In this document: piece after piece, positions 8,577 to 16,365 of the stretch
Position numbering within the stretch: position 1 is the first letter of the stretch
Layout: each line of letters starts with the position of its first letter
Source: Mesoflavibacter profundi
Lineage (GTDB): Bacteria; Bacteroidota; Bacteroidia; Flavobacteriales; Flavobacteriaceae
NCBI RefSeq assembly: GCF_014764305.1
Contig: NZ_CP061703.1
Span: forward strand, 62,001-126,000
Length of the DNA: 64,000 bases
Direction: 5' to 3'
Program-made: the position numbers and the translations under genes
The notes under the pieces: generated by a model
The model's database searches: none
What the model saw: the letters and a program-made list of their open reading frames with translations, nothing else
What the model was told of the DNA's origin: nothing

Positions 8577-9173
8577 TTATTTTTTACTTTTTTTCTCTAA
8601 TTCTTTTCCTCCTGGTAAGTCCATTTTATTAGCTAACTTAGATATTTGATTTAAATCAATATCTCCTGTTAAGCTAATTACAACGGTTTCTAAAGTTCTT
8701 TTTTTACCATTAATTTCTATGTTACTATCTTTTGTAACTGCATCTAGACCATTTATAAACATTAGTAATTCACTAACATGATCTGCGTCTTTACCTTGCT
8801 TAACATAAAAGGTCATATTAACTCCATCGTCTTTAACTACCATTAATTCTTCTAAAGATGCGCTTCTAGATTTTACCCAGTTTGCAATATCTGTAGAAAT
8901 GGTTTTATTATCTGTAGCCATAGTTTTAAAACTAGTTATGCTATTAACCATGTTTATGTATTCTTGTGCTTCTGGATCGTCTGTGTTTATATCCATTTTT
9001 GCTAACATTTGAAACATTTTAGGCTTAATAGAAACAAATGTTACATTTTCATTATCGCTGTACTTATCAAAAACGTTTTGCGCCATTCCTGATAACGGTA
9101 GCATTAAAAGTGCTACAATTGCTATTAATATTGACTTTTTCATTGTATTAGTGTTTTTAGTTGTTGTTTTCAT
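8577..9173 (-). CDS. DUF4252 secreted protein
   Basis: 198 residues as read from the ATG at 9173, or 188 from the ATG at 9143 (MKKSILIAIVALLM), which gives a more ordinary signal peptide; both starts are possible and the first lies only 1 bp after the upstream stop. After the signal peptide (cleavage near GMAQN) comes a DUF4252 domain containing the segment VTFVSIKPKMFQML and ending in lysine-rich GGKELEKKSKK. It is a paralogue of the next gene but lacks its lipobox, so one copy would be soluble and one membrane-anchored. It is the third gene of the ECF operon. Confidence 0.82.
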   Translation of the reverse strand: MKTTTKNTNTMKKSILIAIVALLMLPLSGMAQNVFDKYSDNENVTFVSIKPKMFQMLAKMDINTDDPEAQEYINMVNSITSFKTMATDNKTISTDIANWVKSRSASLEELMVVKDDGVNMTFYVKQGKDADHVSELLMFINGLDAVTKDSNIEINGKKRTLETVVISLTGDIDLNQISKLANKMDLPGGKELEKKSKK

Positions 9174-9174
9174 C

Positions 9175-9630
9175 TTATTTGTAAATTCTTTGAATTGGGT
9201 TATTAATTTCTTTTAAATAGTCAACTTGCATGCCAGCTTTGTTTATGGCGTTTAAATAGTTAACTTGATTTGTACCTTTATTTAATGTTTTAGAGACTAA
9301 TTGTAAATACGATTTTGCTTGTGCATAATCTAATTTATCTTGCTCTGTGATGGTTTGTGATTGGTTAAAATAAAATCCAACCATTAACGCTATAACTGCT
9401 GCAACACTTAACCACTTGTAGTTTATTCTATTCTTAGTTTTTAATGGTAGTTGCTTATTAAACGTTTCTTGTTGATTAACAGAAAAATATGTAAACATTG
9501 CTTTATAATGCTCTAAATGAGGCGCTACAGTTGCGTTAGAAAAATAGTCTTTTAACTGTGCTTCTTCTTTAAGCGTTGTTTCTCCGTTTTCGTACTTCTC
9601 TAGTAATTGTTCTATTTTATTTAACACCAT
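9175..9630 (-). CDS. Anti-sigma factor-like membrane protein
   Basis: 151 residues with a single transmembrane helix at about residues 73-88 (WLSVAAVIALMVGFYF), a cytoplasmic N-terminal helical region (IEQLLEKYENGETTLKEEAQ, common in Bacteroidetes anti-sigma proteins) and a periplasmic C-terminal part. No zinc-binding HxxxCxxC motif is seen, so it is not of the ZAS class. Its start overlaps the sigma gene by 14 bp, implying coupled translation and a matched sigma/anti-sigma pair. Inferred role: it holds the ECF sigma at the membrane until an envelope signal arrives. Confidence 0.72.
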   Translation of the reverse strand: MVLNKIEQLLEKYENGETTLKEEAQLKDYFSNATVAPHLEHYKAMFTYFSVNQQETFNKQLPLKTKNRINYKWLSVAAVIALMVGFYFNQSQTITEQDKLDYAQAKSYLQLVSKTLNKGTNQVNYLNAINKAGMQVDYLKEINNPIQRIYK

Positions 9631-10126
9631 ATCTATGTGTTTTTGTTAATTCTTCTCTAATTGTTTTTCTTGCTCTAGATAAGGCTACACGTATTGCTGT
9701 TGGCTTCATATCTAGCATTTTAGCAATATCTTCAAAATCATATTGCTCTATATCTCTTAGTTGAACAACCATTTTTTGTTGTTCTGGCAAACTTTCTATA
9801 ATTTTTCCAACCCAAGATAGACTATCGTTTAACTCGACTTGTTTTTGTAAAGCAACCGTATGATCTTGGTAGTTACTATGAATAATTTTTAAATTCTGTG
9901 CTTGTTTGGACTTTAATTTATCTAAACAAAAATTCTTTGTCATTGTCATAGAAAACGCTTCTACATTTTTATAGTTAGAAATTTTCCCTTTATTATTCCA
10001 CAACTTTAATAACACTTCTTGAGTTGCATCTTCTGCCTCTTCTTTAGATACAAGTAATCGTTTTGCTAATCGAAAAACTTTATCCTTAAAAGGTAATACA
10101 GTATTTAAAAACTCGGTTTGTGTCAT
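9617..10126 (-). CDS. ECF RNA polymerase sigma factor
   Basis: 169-residue sigma-70 family ECF factor. Region 2 spans about residues 10-75 with the helix EDATQEVLLKLW, and region 4 about 112-160 with LPEQQKMVVQLRDIEQYDFEDIAKMLDM and the recognition helix AIRVALSRARKTIRE. It heads a four-gene operon with an anti-sigma and two DUF4252 proteins. An ECF-type promoter (minus strand TGTAAC, 16 bp, CGTC) lies just upstream, so the sigma probably transcribes its own operon. It differs in both protein and promoter from the second ECF system at 48.4 kb. Confidence 0.93.
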   Translation of the reverse strand: MTQTEFLNTVLPFKDKVFRLAKRLLVSKEEAEDATQEVLLKLWNNKGKISNYKNVEAFSMTMTKNFCLDKLKSKQAQNLKIIHSNYQDHTVALQKQVELNDSLSWVGKIIESLPEQQKMVVQLRDIEQYDFEDIAKMLDMKPTAIRVALSRARKTIREELTKTHRYGVK

Positions 10127-10150
10127 TTTGGTTTTGGTGGTTTCTATTAC

Positions 10151-10176
10151 GACGACTAACTATAAATTTTGTTACA
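10151..10176 (-). promoter_or_regulatory. ECF-type promoter of the DUF4252 operon
   Basis: On the minus strand TGTAAC (10176-10171) is separated by exactly 16 bp from CGTC (10154-10151). An AAC-containing -35 and a CGTC -10 at this spacing are the usual form of ECF promoters. It ends 25 bp before the sigma start codon, consistent with autoregulation. Confidence 0.6.
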
Positions 10177-10226
10177 ATCTTTTTTTGTTAATCGTAAAAT
10201 AAGTAATTTTAAGATGAAAAATTGAA

Positions 10227-11687
10227 ATGAAAATCATGAAATTAAACTACAAATTAACCCTTTTAGGATTACTATTGTTAGTCGTTACTAGTTGCTTCAC
10301 AGATAATGATGACACACCAATTACAGATACCGAAATAAAAGATTTTGTTTGGAAAGGTTTAAACCTTTGGTATTATTGGCAAGGCACAGATAGTGCACCA
10401 GATCTTGCAGATAATAGATTTAATACAGATCAAGCGTATCAAGATTACTTAAATACATTTGCTAGTCCAGATCAACTATTTTATGCCTCTTTAAGTGACG
10501 AAGATAGATTTAGCTGGATTGTTGATGATTATTTTGAGCTTAATAATGCTTTAAACGGTGTAACCAAAAGTAACGGTATGGAATTTGGTCTTGGTCTTAT
10601 AGATAACGGACCAAATGTTTATGGTTATGTACAATATGTTTTACCTAACTCTAACGCGGCTCAAAATAATGTTTTTAGAGGACAATTATTTACCGCTGTT
10701 AATGGTACAACCTTAACTGTAAACAATTATGTGAGCTTAATTTTTTCTAACGTAGATACTTATACAATTAATCTTGCAGAATATGATGCAAATGATGTAT
10801 TGGTGCAAAACGGACAATCTATTACATTAACAAAAGAAGTTTATCAAGAAAACCCAATTTATATTTCTAACACTTTTGAAGTAGATGGTATTAAAGTTGG
10901 TTATTTAATGTACAATCGCTTTTTAAGTGAGTACGATGATGCATTAAACCAAGTCTTTGCAGGTTTTGTAGCCGAAGGTATTGATCAACTTGTTTTAGAC
11001 TTAAGATATAATCCTGGCGGAAGCGTAAATTCTGCTATTCATCTTGGAAGTATGATAAGCGGTAATAGTACTTCAGACGTGTTTTTAAAACAACAATGGA
11101 ATGCCAAAATACAAGCTAATTTTACTAACGAAGATGTTACAAGATATTTTAAACAAACCTTATCTAATGGTAATGCTATTAACAGCTTAGGACTAAACAA
11201 AGTTTACATATTAGCGCAAAACACTTCTGCTTCTGCTAGCGAACTTGTTATAAATGCTTTAGATCCTTACTTAGAAGTTATACATATAGGAAATAATACA
11301 CGAGGAAAAAATGAATTTTCTATAACATTATACGATAATCCAGATTGTGCATTTTTACCACCAAATTCAAACTGTAATGGTGCAATTAACCCAAATCATA
11401 CTTGGGCAATGCAACCCATTGTTGGTATAAATGAAAATGCAAGCGGATTTTCAGATTATACAAATGGATTAATTCCAGACATAATTCTAGATGAAGACTT
11501 ATCAAATTTAGGTGTTTTAGGTCAGCAAGACGAACCATTACTTGCAAGAGCTATACAGCACTTAACAGGAAATGGCAGAATTGGCAATACTGCAATACAT
11601 ACTATAGAAATCTTAGACTATTCTAATTCACATAAACCAACAGGAACAAATATGTATTTAGAAACAGATTTACTGCCAAACTTTTAA
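10227..11687 (+). CDS. S41-family serine peptidase lipoprotein
   Basis: C-terminal-processing-protease family (S41) protein of 486 residues. The N-terminus is a lipoprotein signal ending VVTSCF (C23), so the enzyme is probably tethered in the periplasm or on the surface. A PDZ-like region (around residues 125-180, MEFGLGLIDNGPNVYGYV then RGQLFTAVNG) precedes the catalytic core with VLDLRYNPGGSV near 252-264, the SASASE motif at 334-339 with nucleophile S336, and general base K361 in NTRGKNEF; the 25-residue S-to-K spacing equals that of E. coli Prc. A start at the second Met (10236) is equally possible. It is a single-gene unit ended by a strong terminator. The substrate is unknown. Confidence 0.92.
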   Translation: MKIMKLNYKLTLLGLLLLVVTSCFTDNDDTPITDTEIKDFVWKGLNLWYYWQGTDSAPDLADNRFNTDQAYQDYLNTFASPDQLFYASLSDEDRFSWIVDDYFELNNALNGVTKSNGMEFGLGLIDNGPNVYGYVQYVLPNSNAAQNNVFRGQLFTAVNGTTLTVNNYVSLIFSNVDTYTINLAEYDANDVLVQNGQSITLTKEVYQENPIYISNTFEVDGIKVGYLMYNRFLSEYDDALNQVFAGFVAEGIDQLVLDLRYNPGGSVNSAIHLGSMISGNSTSDVFLKQQWNAKIQANFTNEDVTRYFKQTLSNGNAINSLGLNKVYILAQNTSASASELVINALDPYLEVIHIGNNTRGKNEFSITLYDNPDCAFLPPNSNCNGAINPNHTWAMQPIVGINENASGFSDYTNGLIPDIILDEDLSNLGVLGQQDEPLLARAIQHLTGNGRIGNTAIHTIEILDYSNSHKPTGTNMYLETDLLPNF

Positions 11688-11696
11688 ATAAAAAAA

Positions 11697-11725
11697 AAAG
11701 CCTCAACAGATTATGTTGAGGCTTT
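11697..11725. terminator. Bidirectional hairpin terminator
   Basis: A perfect 12-bp stem, AAAGCCTCAACA pairing with TGTTGAGGCTTT around a 5-base loop, has a long A run before it. It separates the S41 peptidase gene from the convergent btu outer-membrane operon. Confidence 0.88.
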
Positions 11726-11744
11726 ATTTATGATTCAATTCTAA

Positions 11745-12794
11745 TTAATTAAAATATATTTTAGAAGCACCAGTACCAACGCTAAAACTTTCAGATAAAG
11801 TTCCGTTTGATAAATCGTAAACCAATAGTGTACTTTGCTCTGTAAAACTAGCATCTGTAACAAATAAATTAGAGGCATTTACAGATAAACCGTAGGCATA
11901 ACTAGCAGAAATAGAAAACTGAGATTCGGTTGGTAAACCAGTTGCATTGTCTGCTAAACTGTATACATTATTATTTAAAATATAGTAAGTAGATCCATTA
12001 GCATAAGCCATTAAACTTGGATGCTCACCTTCTGCAAATTCGATATTTGTAATAACTGTGTTTGTGCTTAAATCTATTCTAGAGATAGATGCTAAAGTTT
12101 CTACTGGCGGATTTAACCAAGATTGATTAGCACCAGAACTTAATACCACTAAGTGACCTTGAGTATCTATTGCCATTTCATCTGGTACATCGTTAACCTG
12201 AATAGTTTCTAAAGAATTATTTGCTGTATCTATTACTGAGATTTCATTGTTTACGCCATATCCACCTTTATGCGATACATAAACCTTATTATTATTAACT
12301 AATACTTGTTCTGGTCCTTCGCTTACTGCTACTGTACTTGTAACTGTGTAAGAATTTAAATCTAAAACAGCCACATAATCATCTGTACTTGTAAATGGAT
12401 CTGCCCAATCAGAAACATAAGCAGTTGCACCGTTAAATGCAATATATCTTGGTGTTGTTAATCCTGTTGTTATTGTTGTAATAACCTCGAAAGTGTAACG
12501 GTTTACTACGGTAATTGTACCAGAATCTTGGATGATATAAGCTTTATCATTATTAAATCCTATTGATTGAAGATAAACACCAAGATTTTCTTCATTAACA
12601 TTAAAATAAATTTGATTTTCTGAAGTAGAAAAGTCATTAGAAATATAAGATACAGAAGCAGGTCCGCCTTCAGCACTTACAATTATTCCGTTTTCATAAT
12701 CGCCTAACGGTTCTTGTGTTGTTGTGCCATCATCATCATTAGAACAAGAGAATAATAAGGATAATCCTAAGATTGAATACAATAGTTTTTTCAT
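11745..12794 (-). CDS. BtuG-like beta-propeller surface lipoprotein
   Basis: 349 residues: lipoprotein signal ending LLFSCSNDDDG (C17), an acidic stretch typical of surface lipoproteins, then repeated beta-propeller blades with the YncE/YVTN pattern (for example YISNDFSTSENQIYF, IAFNGATAYVSDWADPF, VSEGPEQVLVNNNKVYVSHK). It lies 9 bp downstream of the BtuB-like receptor gene, inside the operon led by the cobalamin riboswitch. In Bacteroides, BtuG is a propeller lipoprotein that binds cobalamin very tightly and partners BtuB; the same gene order here makes this a strong candidate for that role. The family match is to the fold and context, not to proven cobalamin-binding residues. Confidence 0.78.
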   Translation of the reverse strand: MKKLLYSILGLSLLFSCSNDDDGTTTQEPLGDYENGIIVSAEGGPASVSYISNDFSTSENQIYFNVNEENLGVYLQSIGFNNDKAYIIQDSGTITVVNRYTFEVITTITTGLTTPRYIAFNGATAYVSDWADPFTSTDDYVAVLDLNSYTVTSTVAVSEGPEQVLVNNNKVYVSHKGGYGVNNEISVIDTANNSLETIQVNDVPDEMAIDTQGHLVVLSSGANQSWLNPPVETLASISRIDLSTNTVITNIEFAEGEHPSLMAYANGSTYYILNNNVYSLADNATGLPTESQFSISASYAYGLSVNASNLFVTDASFTEQSTLLVYDLSNGTLSESFSVGTGASKIYFN

Positions 12795-12803
12795 GAGTTG
12801 TTA

Positions 12804-14654
12804 TTAAAATTTATAGTGTATTTGAATATTATAATTTTGATTTGGCATTGGTCTAAACGCAACATTGTTGTATTTTACATTAAAAACATTGTTGAAATCC
12901 AATCCAATTTTTAAGTCGTGTGATTTATTTTTTATTAACTGATAATTAATTCCAGTGTTTGCTATATCGTAATCTGGTAAACTATAAAATGGTCCTGTTA
13001 AATTATCTGATGTTGTAAAAACCATATCGTTATACAGATGCTGATAATAAAAAGACAATCTTTTATAATTATATGCCAAGCTTAAAGTTGCTTTATGTTT
13101 TGGCACATAAATTAGTTGTTTTTTGGTCTTTGTATTTTCAGAAATTGTATAAGAATAATTTCCTGTAAATTTAAATTGATGTTTCCCTAAAGACTTTGTT
13201 GCAGTAAGGCCTACTTCTGCTCCATAACTATGTGTTTGATCTATATTTATTGGCGACCAAAAACCAGAGTTACTAGGTTTCCATTGTATTAAATTTTCAT
13301 TTTTAATATAATACGTGTTAAGGTCTAATGTTACCCATTTATAAGAAAATTGATGACCTAAATCTACTTGATAAGACGTTTCTGGTTTAAGGTTTGGATT
13401 GCCACCAGGTTGCCAAAACAAATCGTTAAATGTTGGTACTCTAAAGTTTTTAGAGGCATTTAATAAGACTTTATAATTAGTATTAAATCTATAACTTCCA
13501 TCTACCGAAAACAGTAATGGACTTTTAAATCCAGACGTAACATCTTGTCGTATATTTAATCCTATTGCAGATTTTGCATTTGGCTTGTAAGTTGCTATTG
13601 CTGTTGCAGAAAAGGCATTACGATTAGGTGATCCAAAACTACTTCCATCTGCTTCAAAATAATTGTAATCTAAAATACTTTTTAAAACTAGTTTGTTGCT
13701 AACATTGTAATCTAAAATATGTTTGATTAGATATGTATTTACTTTACCAAAACTATAATTATCTGCAGTTTTGTTTTGGTAAAATTTAAATAATTCTTGT
13801 AAGTGCGCAAGTTTTACTTTAGATGTAAGCGTGTTACCTATAGTTGTCCATTCTAACATGGATCTAAAATTTTCATCTAAATATTTACTTCTAGAAATTG
13901 TATTTAAAGTACCTGACAATTCTCTTTCGCCAATAAAAGATTGGTGAAATAATTTAATTATCGAATGATCAGAAATAAAATACCCTAAATTCAAATTAAA
14001 ATTTAGGTTATTAAAAGCGCCATTTTCATTAACGTCATCTGTATCTAAATACTTATAATCATTATCTGAAGTCACATACTGAAAACCAAAATTTGCAGCA
14101 AATTTAGAATTACCGTAATTGGTTGTATAACTTGCTTTTTGGGTATTAAAACTTCCGTAATTTAATCTTACTTGATGTTCAAAATGCGAACTAAAATCTA
14201 ATGTATTATTTAGATGAATGCTACCGCCAATAGCGCCACTACCATATTGCACACTTCCGCCACCATTTTTTATTACAATTTGATCAAAATTATTTGTGTT
14301 TATTAAATTAAAATCGGTTTGCCCATTTAATTGAGAGTTAATAGAAATCCCATTCCATATTACAGCAGTTTGCGAAGCGTTTGTTCCTCTAAAAGATGGT
14401 GAAGCGACCATACCGTAACCATTCTCTTTAAAGTAAATATTACTATTAAATCTTAATACATCTGTAAAAGATTTAGAATCGTTTTCTAATACCGAATCTT
14501 TAAGCTTTGTGGTTTTAAAACCATAGGTATTTTTAAGTAATTTTACATCACTTAACACAACTGTCTCTAAAGTTAAAACAGAATCTTTTTGGGTTTGTCC
14601 TATTGCATAAACGCTACAAAGACCTAATAAAATTAAACTATATAAAAATCTCAT
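12804..14654 (-). CDS. btuB: TonB-dependent outer membrane receptor, BtuB-like
   Basis: 616-residue outer-membrane receptor. After a signal peptide (cleavage near AIGQT) comes a TonB-box-like stretch (LETVVLSDVKL), a plug domain (KSFTDVLRFNSNIYF, then SFRGTNASQTAVIWNGI and GGGSVQYGSGAIGGSI) and a 22-strand-type barrel ending in the aromatic residue F. It lacks the extra N-terminal carboxypeptidase-like domain of SusC receptors and has the short length of vitamin B12 receptors. The cobalamin riboswitch directly upstream on the same strand defines the substrate as a corrinoid; transport would depend on TonB-ExbBD encoded elsewhere. The operon continues with the BtuG-like lipoprotein. Confidence 0.9.
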   Translation of the reverse strand: MRFLYSLILLGLCSVYAIGQTQKDSVLTLETVVLSDVKLLKNTYGFKTTKLKDSVLENDSKSFTDVLRFNSNIYFKENGYGMVASPSFRGTNASQTAVIWNGISINSQLNGQTDFNLINTNNFDQIVIKNGGGSVQYGSGAIGGSIHLNNTLDFSSHFEHQVRLNYGSFNTQKASYTTNYGNSKFAANFGFQYVTSDNDYKYLDTDDVNENGAFNNLNFNLNLGYFISDHSIIKLFHQSFIGERELSGTLNTISRSKYLDENFRSMLEWTTIGNTLTSKVKLAHLQELFKFYQNKTADNYSFGKVNTYLIKHILDYNVSNKLVLKSILDYNYFEADGSSFGSPNRNAFSATAIATYKPNAKSAIGLNIRQDVTSGFKSPLLFSVDGSYRFNTNYKVLLNASKNFRVPTFNDLFWQPGGNPNLKPETSYQVDLGHQFSYKWVTLDLNTYYIKNENLIQWKPSNSGFWSPINIDQTHSYGAEVGLTATKSLGKHQFKFTGNYSYTISENTKTKKQLIYVPKHKATLSLAYNYKRLSFYYQHLYNDMVFTTSDNLTGPFYSLPDYDIANTGINYQLIKNKSHDLKIGLDFNNVFNVKYNNVAFRPMPNQNYNIQIHYKF

Positions 14655-14664
14655 ATACCTTAAA

Positions 14665-14683
14665 AACCTTTTTCCCGAAGGTT
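14665..14683 (-). promoter_or_regulatory. Putative expression-platform hairpin of the riboswitch
   Basis: On the minus strand AACCTT and AAGGTT pair around CGGGAAA, followed by a short T run, between the aptamer and the btuB start. This could act as a weak terminator or sequester the start region when cobalamin is bound. The stem is short, so the mechanism is uncertain. Confidence 0.45.
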
Positions 14684-14828
14684 ATTAATTATAAATTAAG
14701 AATTTGGCAGGTCTCCTGACTTGCGTCTTGTTATTCGGTCTTCCCATCTTAAAAAAGACAGTGACATGAAGTGTAATAACAAGCGTTATAGCTTACAGTT
14801 GCGGGAACAGTTCTGGAATTGTAAATAC

Positions 14829-14856
14829 ACGAAGTATGAAGCTTGAAGTTAGAAGT
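14829..14856. repeat. Heptamer tandem array, 4 x nnGAAGn
   Basis: Four adjacent 7-bp units (acgaagt, atgaagc, ttgaagt, tagaagt) share a GAAG core in exact 7-bp register. The array lies inside the P6 insert of the cobalamin riboswitch. Confidence 0.75.
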
Positions 14857-14876
14857 AATTATAATACCATTCAATT

Positions 14877-14911
14877 AATCTAAATTCTGAAATCAAAAAT
14901 CGTAAATCTAC
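14877..14911. repeat. Heptamer tandem array, 5 x AATCnnA-like
   Basis: Five 7-bp units (aatctaa, attctga, aatcaaa, aatcgta, aatctac) follow each other without gaps, with TC fixed at the third and fourth positions. It is separated by 20 bp from the GAAG array and also lies within the riboswitch P6 insert. Confidence 0.75.
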
Positions 14912-14967
14912 GCACCAGATTCCCTTTTAATCTGTTATAAATTTTATAACAGAACCAAAATTCTTTG

Positions 14968-14975
14968 CAAAAGTA
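14968..14975 (-). promoter_or_regulatory. -7 element for the riboswitch/btuB transcript
   Basis: The minus strand reads TACTTTTG, a full match to TAnnTTTG, about 10 bp before the first conserved riboswitch bases. It places the transcription start between the small ORF at 14996-15103 and the aptamer. Confidence 0.6.
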
Positions 14976-14995
14976 ATTTAAATCTAAATAGTGAC

Positions 14996-15103
14996 CTACT
15001 TTTTCTTATTCATTTTATAAATCAAAAAAAGAAAGCCTAATAAAAAGTGAAGAATAATAATACCTGCTACTATATATATTGTTAAATTTGAAGCGTTTCT
15101 CAT
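14996..15103 (-). CDS. Possible 35-residue single-helix membrane protein
   Basis: An ATG-started frame of 35 codons encodes a short polar N-terminus (MRNASN), one hydrophobic helix (about residues 7-29) and a basic tail (KMNKKK), a topology consistent with a small inner-membrane protein. It lies between the divergent btu units and ends 20 bp before the riboswitch promoter. No family is recognised and no promoter is evident, so it could be a chance frame. Confidence 0.45.
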   Translation of the reverse strand: MRNASNLTIYIVAGIIILHFLLGFLFLIYKMNKKK

Positions 15104-15153
15104 AATAATATTTTTATAAAAATAGAAGCTTTTCTAGTAATAAACAGTTACAA

Positions 15154-16311
15154 ATGTTACATAAACACTACTATATACTTTTAATAATTTCTTTTATTGC
15201 TTTAGGATCTTGCAAGCAGAAAAAAGAAGACATTTTAGAATTACCTAGCAACACATCAGAAGCTTTAAATTTAAAATATGCCGAAGGTTTTACCATTACT
15301 GATAATCAAAATTTTAAAGTTGTAGAAATAAAAAATCCTTGGCCTAAAGCTGATAAAACATACAAATACGTTTTAATTTCAAAAGAAAACATTGCTAAAA
15401 CTTCATTTTTAAAAGATGAATATGACGGCATAATAATAACTCCAGTCACAAAAATTGTTGTAACATCTACAACTCATATTCCTGCATTAGAATTATTAGA
15501 TAAAACCGAAACACTTGTTGGTTTTCCTGGTACAGATTATGTGTCTTCCAAACAAACTAGACAACGTATAGATAATGGTCAAGTAAAAGAATTAGGTAAA
15601 AATGAAGGTCTTAATACCGAAGTATTACTTAACCTTAATCCTGATTTAGTAATAGGTTTTGGAGTAGACGGAACAAGTAAATCCTTAAATACTGTAAAAA
15701 AAGCAAATATACCAGTAATTTATAATGGTGATTGGGTAGAAAAATCACCACTTGCAAAAGCCGAATGGATTAAACTATTTGGCGCTATTTTTAACAAACA
15801 ACAGCAAGCAGATTCTATTTTTAATACTATAGAATCTAATTACAACAAGGCAAAACAATTAGCAAAAACGGTTACAAAAAAACCAACAGTAATTAGTGGT
15901 GCATTATATAAAGATGTGTGGTATTTACCAAGTGGTACAAGTACAGAAGCACAATTGCTTAAAGACGCCAATTTAGATTATTTATATGCTAACACAAATG
16001 CTTCTGGTAGTTTATCTCTTAGTTTTGAAGCGGTTTTTGAAAAAGCTAAACAAGCCAATTTATGGATTAGTCCATCATATTATAACTCGTTACAATCTTT
16101 AGAAGATGCTAATGCGCATTACTCAAATTTTGAAGCGTTTAAAACAAAATCTGTATTTTCTTTTACAAATACCGTTGGTCCAACTGGTGGCGTTTTATAT
16201 TACGAAACTGGTTTTGCTAGACCTGATTTAGTATTAAAAGATTTAATAAAAATTGGTCATCCAGAGCTTTTAAACGATTACGAGCCTTACTTTTTTAAAC
16301 CTTTAAAATAA
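15154..16311 (+). CDS. Periplasmic binding lipoprotein, BtuF/FepB type
   Basis: 385 residues. The lipoprotein signal ends ALGSCKQ (C20). The body is a cluster A-II (helical-backbone) solute-binding fold with KIVVTSTTHIPALELL near the first lobe, VLLNLNPDLVIGFG in the middle and ISPSYYNSLQSLEDAN in the second lobe. It is first of three genes for a binding-protein ABC importer. The divergent riboswitch-controlled btuB/btuG genes make cobalamin or another corrinoid the likely ligand; iron-siderophore or haem transporters of the same family cannot be excluded. No riboswitch precedes this operon. Confidence 0.85.
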   Translation: MLHKHYYILLIISFIALGSCKQKKEDILELPSNTSEALNLKYAEGFTITDNQNFKVVEIKNPWPKADKTYKYVLISKENIAKTSFLKDEYDGIIITPVTKIVVTSTTHIPALELLDKTETLVGFPGTDYVSSKQTRQRIDNGQVKELGKNEGLNTEVLLNLNPDLVIGFGVDGTSKSLNTVKKANIPVIYNGDWVEKSPLAKAEWIKLFGAIFNKQQQADSIFNTIESNYNKAKQLAKTVTKKPTVISGALYKDVWYLPSGTSTEAQLLKDANLDYLYANTNASGSLSLSFEAVFEKAKQANLWISPSYYNSLQSLEDANAHYSNFEAFKTKSVFSFTNTVGPTGGVLYYETGFARPDLVLKDLIKIGHPELLNDYEPYFFKPLK

Positions 16312-16365
16312 TTACTTACTTTAGACTAAACTGGTTATAAAAATCAGGCAAGGTCTTTATCCTAT

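Larger units (their letters stand above)
14706..14958 (-). promoter_or_regulatory. Cobalamin (B12) riboswitch aptamer
   Basis: Read on the minus strand, the conserved cobalamin-riboswitch blocks occur in order: GGTTCTGTTAT, AAAAGGGAATCTGGTGC, TGTTCCCGCAACTGTAAGC, GTCACTG, AAGATGGGAAGAC, then GCAAGTCAGGAGACCTGCC (the B12 box). The RNA leads into btuB and represses it when cobalamin is plentiful. It is longer than usual because 98 nt separate the two arms of the P6-type stem (UCUGG at 14919-14915 and CCAGA at 14816-14812), where normally only a few bases are found; the insert holds two 7-bp-period arrays. Confidence 0.95.

Noticed and set aside
14829-14911. CRISPR-like array
   Set aside because: The units are 7 bp long and directly adjacent, with no spacers; they are simple tandem repeats.
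15104-15153. Second cobalamin aptamer or ECF promoter before the importer operon
   Set aside because: Only 50 bp separate the small frame from the ATG, and none of the B12-box blocks are present.
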